Part shown: positions 61,136 to 64,000 of the stretch, piece after piece
How positions within the stretch are numbered: the first letter of the stretch is position 1
Layout of the letters: the number at the start of each line of letters is the position of its first letter
NCBI GenBank assembly: GCA_036320915.1
Contig: JAXBDG010000007.1
Location: 2,232,001 to 2,296,000, forward strand
Length of the DNA: 64,000 nt
Source of the DNA: Linnemannia elongata
Lineage: Eukaryota; Mortierellomycota; Mortierellomycetes; Mortierellales; Mortierellaceae
Direction of reading: 5' to 3'
The notes under the pieces: generated by a model
Seen by the model: the letters and a program-made list of their open reading frames with translations, nothing else
Told to the model about the DNA's origin: nothing
The model's database searches: none
Position numbers and translations under genes: made by a program

Positions 61136-61684
61136 CTATCGGAGTTTAGTGAACCGGATACTGCCCCAAATTTTCGTGCCACGATCACCATAGTCGAGTA
61201 CGTTATAGGCGGAAGTAGCGAATGAGTTGGTAGTAGTAGCAACGACACTGTAAACCATGCCGGCAACCATGGCGGCATCCACTTCATAGTGGTCTAGGAT
61301 CGACACAGCGACATCGACCTCAATGCCGTCCATTTCGATCTTAGTATTCCATATCCAACAGCCATGAGAGAGCGAGTGCAGGCTGTCCCAACTTTGCAGG
61401 AACCGCTGCTGGAACTGTGAGGCAAGAACTCCGCTAGCGACATAGGCACCAGTCCACGCGCCTCTTGCTACAGTGGGAAAATGGCCGAGATAGGTGTTGT
61501 GTTCATTGACACGCTTGACCAGGCCAGCGACGTCCCTCTTGGCGATGAGGTCCTCGGGTAAGACAGCGGAGACATTGGCAGGCTTGAGAGAGGGGGAGTC
61601 GACCGACTGGGGTGAGGTGGGGACAGGGCTGGCGACGACAACGGCAACGACAGCGGCGATGATGGCGAACGAAGAGATCTTCAT
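61136..61684 (-). CDS. Small secreted protein with dibasic processing sites
   Basis: Single exon, 182 residues, family not recognised. Seen: an N-terminal signal peptide (MKISSFAIIAAVVAVVVASP), a propeptide-like region to about residue 60 containing two dibasic sites (IAKRDV and LVKRVN) that suit Kex2-type cleavage, then a mature part of about 120 residues with GHFPTVARGAWTGAYVASG, a single cysteine (HGCWIW), DGIEVDVAVSILDHYEVDAA and YNVLDYGDRGTKIWGSIRF. A TATA box (61765-61772) lies about 80 bases upstream. It sits on the opposite strand between two parts of a broken F-box locus. Could be a secreted effector-like or structural protein; nothing in the sequence decides. Confidence 0.7.
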   Translation of the reverse strand: MKISSFAIIAAVVAVVVASPVPTSPQSVDSPSLKPANVSAVLPEDLIAKRDVAGLVKRVNEHNTYLGHFPTVARGAWTGAYVASGVLASQFQQRFLQSWDSLHSLSHGCWIWNTKIEMDGIEVDVAVSILDHYEVDAAMVAGMVYSVVATTTNSFATSAYNVLDYGDRGTKIWGSIRFTKLR

Positions 61685-61764
61685 TTTGAGTGACTTGAGA
61701 GGAGTTGGCTCGAGGAGTGATTGCTAGTAAGAAAAATGAGAACAATGTGGGCGACAACAGGTCC

Positions 61765-61772
61765 ATTATATA
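61765..61772 (-). promoter_or_regulatory. Candidate TATA box of the small secreted-protein gene
   Basis: TATATAAT on minus, about 80 bases upstream of the ATG at 61684. Good match and good spacing. Confidence 0.5.
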
Positions 61773-61944
61773 GCTCTCTCATTTCTATTCCGCAATCGTT
61801 CAAAGTTTGATGCTTTCTAGGATGTATCCCACGACGAACTCTACGAGAGAGCAGCAGATTCTTTCCCAGCGATATCTGTCGTTGATTTGAATTTTGAAGA
61901 AAGTTAGAGGTAGAACTAAGCCCATATGTGTGCTCCCATAATAC

Positions 61945-62013
61945 AGCCTTCGGAATTATTATCCGTTCTGTGATACCGGTAGCCTTCGGAATTATTATCC
62001 GTTCTGTGATACC
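61945..62013. repeat. 36-base tandem duplication
   Basis: Two direct copies beginning AGCCTTCGGAATTATT, at 61945-61980 and 61981-62013, identical over 33 bases and abutting. Exact tandem identity points to a recent duplication. Confidence 0.9.
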
Positions 62014-62194
62014 TGGATAGATTGTACCAATTAAATTCGAGCTATCTGGTTACTCCATAACATCCAATGTCCCGCCACTGAACAGCCTCGTGTTGTGTCG
62101 GCATCGATGGCGCCGTTCCTATAACGACGCAGATGTTGCTCTGCCCTGTCTGCAGTCAGCCCTTTAAGTCAAGTAAGAACCAGAACTCTAACTT

Positions 62195-62272
62195 GGAAAA
62201 TTACATGGGGTCAGAAAGTAGGAAAATTACATGGGGATAGAACATAGAAAAATTACATGGGGGCAGATCATA
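62195..62272. repeat. Threefold approximately 26-base repeat (AAAATTACATGGGG core)
   Basis: Three copies of a unit with the core AAAATTACATGGGG followed by a variable (T/A/G)(C/T)AGAA/GAT.. segment, starting near 62195, 62221 and 62247. It ends about 30 bases before the ATG at 62300. Confidence 0.85.
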
Positions 62273-62299
62273 TAAAAAACGACCATTTTAGATACCGTA

Positions 62300-63937
62300 A
62301 TGGCTGGAGGAGGTGTCGATCACGATTTGATGTCACTCCATTCGGCGGGACACTTTGACGATGGATTCGTCCCGCCAAATCCTTCCAGGAAAGCCACTAA
62401 CATCAGGACCGCCACTACCACGTCTTCCACTGCCGTTGCTCCCGAACCATCCGACAAAAAGCTTCTACACCACCTTCTCGCGCGATGCCCCAACCTGCAG
62501 TCACTGGAACTTCGCACTTGGGATGACGACGACAGCGAGGAAAATCGGGCATTCTGGAAGGCAATTGCGACCGACGTTGTGCCCCGACTCCAGGAATTAT
62601 GCGTCAACCGTTTTAATATCGCCCACTATACCCGGACATCCCCTTTCACCGTGCCGCTGCTGCTTGCTCACTGCTCGTCAAAGATGTAGACCCTCAAGTT
62701 GGAGGTATTTGCACCTCTTTCCCCATTGTCGTCACCTATACGCAAGGCCCGCAGGGGCAGGAACATCGAAGTACCCGATCCCGAGCCAGACATGGATGAT
62801 TCGCCGTTGACAGGTATCAAGGAATTGAGTGTCGTGTCAAAGCATGAGGCACCGTATCCTCCTTCATGGCTTCATTTCTTGACACGATGTGTGAACCTCG
62901 AGCGTCTTGAAGTCACCAGGATCTTGCCAGGCTGGTACGGAGCCCTGCGTGGATGTGTGAACCTCCGAAGCTTAGCGGTTCATGAAGTCAGTACTGCATG
63001 CGTTCAGTTCATAGCTGATGCCCTGAGGAGCAGTTTCCTCCTCCTTGACGAGATTGAGATCCTGCAGGACTATGATAACTCGGAGAAAGGAGCAGTGGCG
63101 GATATGATTTCGGCTTGCCGGGCCGGGTGGAAACTGGTTATCATTCCTACGCTGGATACCGTTGCTGCCGGGGCTTTGGTCATGCATTGTCCTACTCTGG
63201 AGAGGTTGGAGCTCAAGAGATCTGCCGGTCTGACGAGTTTGCAGATGCAGCAGATCTTGTCGACCAGTCCACGCCTTACGATCTTTGATACAATGTATGA
63301 GAACGGAGATGAAATGGAAGGAGATTGGATCCCGCCGGTGGTGACCAAGTTTGCAGTTCAGGACTTTATCGATCTCGACCCTAATACCAAGACTCTCAAA
63401 CCCTGGGCATGTGAGTCTACGCTGAAGGTCTTTGCGGCCAAGCTTACCGGGATCCCACGACCAGATATCACTGAGAACTTCCTCGGACTTCCTCGTCAAC
63501 GCAAACTTCAAGAAACCCATCCGGGTCAGAGTCAAGAGCTCCAGGGACGAGTCTACGAGCGTTTCGCAAGATTCGCACACCTGGAAGAACTGAAACTGGG
63601 CCATGATGATCGTGATTGGGAAAACGAAGACAACTATGTCGAAGACGCGTATAGGGATACGGTGTACAACGACGTGGATTTCCAGTACGAGTGCATGGAC
63701 CTTACGCTCAAGAGCGGTCTGGGTTTGTTGGAGGGGTTGAAAGATATGAAGACGATCTGTTTTATGCGGATGGCGACTAGGGTTGGAAGGGAAGAGATCA
63801 AGTGGATGGTGAAGAGTTGGCCCCAACTAGAGTATATTTCGGGATTAGATGTGGAGGACACGGAGGAGGAAGCTGCGGAATGGTTGAAGGAGAAGCATCC
63901 AGATATTACCATTGTTCCCTACACTATTGACTATTGA
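62300..63937 (+). pseudogene. LRR half of an F-box protein, interrupted by a stop
   Basis: Reads in one frame from 62300 to 63937 except for a TAG at 62687-62689. Before it: LLHHLLARCPNLQSLELRTW and VVPRLQELCVNRFN; after it: LKLEVFAPLSPL, GIKELSVVSKHE, VNLERLEVTRILPGWYGALR, VNLRSLAVHEVST, LERLELKRSAGLTSLQMQQIL, LEELKLGHDDRDW, LTLKSGLGLLEGLKDMKTI and a terminal IKWMVKSWPQLEYISGLDV. The repeats and the final motif match the F-box protein at 33097-34953. There is no F-box in this piece; the 60547 F-box with no LRRs is on the same strand 1.2 kb upstream. I infer a broken F-box/LRR gene. A shorter product from 62699 or later cannot be excluded. Confidence 0.7.
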
Positions 63938-64000
63938 TGGTTTGCTTTTCCTGGGATTGTAAATTACCTGATAAATAATTCTTTAAGCGGTGCAGAAAAG

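Larger units (their letters stand above)
61685..62299. other. Repeat-bearing interval inside the broken F-box locus
   Basis: Upstream DNA of the secreted-protein gene, followed by a 36-base tandem duplication and a threefold 26-base repeat. No coding sequence recognised; the missing F-box/LRR middle section is not found here. Confidence 0.5.

Overview
The window reads as nuclear DNA of a filamentous, early-diverging fungus, most likely Mortierellaceae (Mucoromycota). This placement is inferred from gene content; no marker was searched. The support is: compact genes with many short GT...(T/A)AG introns, eukaryotic housekeeping genes (V-ATPase c subunit, Asterix, mitochondrial SSB, mitochondrial ribosomal protein mL53, ferrochelatase, RNA polymerase I A49, a NOL11/Utp8-like processome protein), an SMCR8-like DENN protein, and expanded families of F-box/leucine-rich-repeat proteins and of an unnamed modular family. 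I rebuilt splice junctions by hand; every multi-exon model listed keeps frame across all junctions unless stated.

Layout. 0.3-4.3 kb: V-ATPase subunit c (minus), Asterix (plus), mtSSB (plus). 4.8-8.7 kb: a large modular-family protein (plus) with a one-base frameshift. 9.2-15.4 kb: MDM1-type PXA-RGS-PX sorting nexin (minus), divergent from mL53 (16.2 kb), then an SNX9-type SH3-PX-BAR gene (17.5-20.6 kb) and ferrochelatase (21.1-23.3 kb). 23.4-32.1 kb: three more modular-family genes, all on minus. 33.1-35.0 kb: an F-box protein. 35.5-41.8 kb: the SMCR8-like gene (minus, 7 exons). 43.1-44.1 kb: a short modular-family gene (plus). 44.3-50.5 kb: two rRNA-synthesis genes on minus (NOL11/Utp8-like and RPA49). 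52.3-55.8 kb: tandem secreted A1 aspartic proteases; the second has an in-frame stop. 56.9-63.9 kb: four F-box/LRR units, the last broken, with a small secreted-protein gene and two short tandem repeats between the broken parts.

Most unusual element. Five loci (4843-8667, 23396-26960, 28316-29063, 29191-32099, 43097-44149) share an approximately 65-85 residue N-terminal module interrupted by one intron at the same place and always in phase 2. Three continue into a coiled coil or low-complexity linker, a conserved central block and a repeat-rich C-terminal half. Two are the module alone with a low-complexity tail. The organisation (a shared N-terminal module, a central domain, a variable repeat C-terminus, stand-alone module proteins nearby, and decayed copies) resembles recognition/adaptor families, but function is unknown and this is inference.

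Signs of decay: a one-base frameshift (about 5770), a nonsense codon in a protease (54886-54888), and a split F-box/LRR locus (60547-63937) with a nonsense codon at 62687-62689. No tRNA, rRNA, CRISPR array or transposase gene was recognised.
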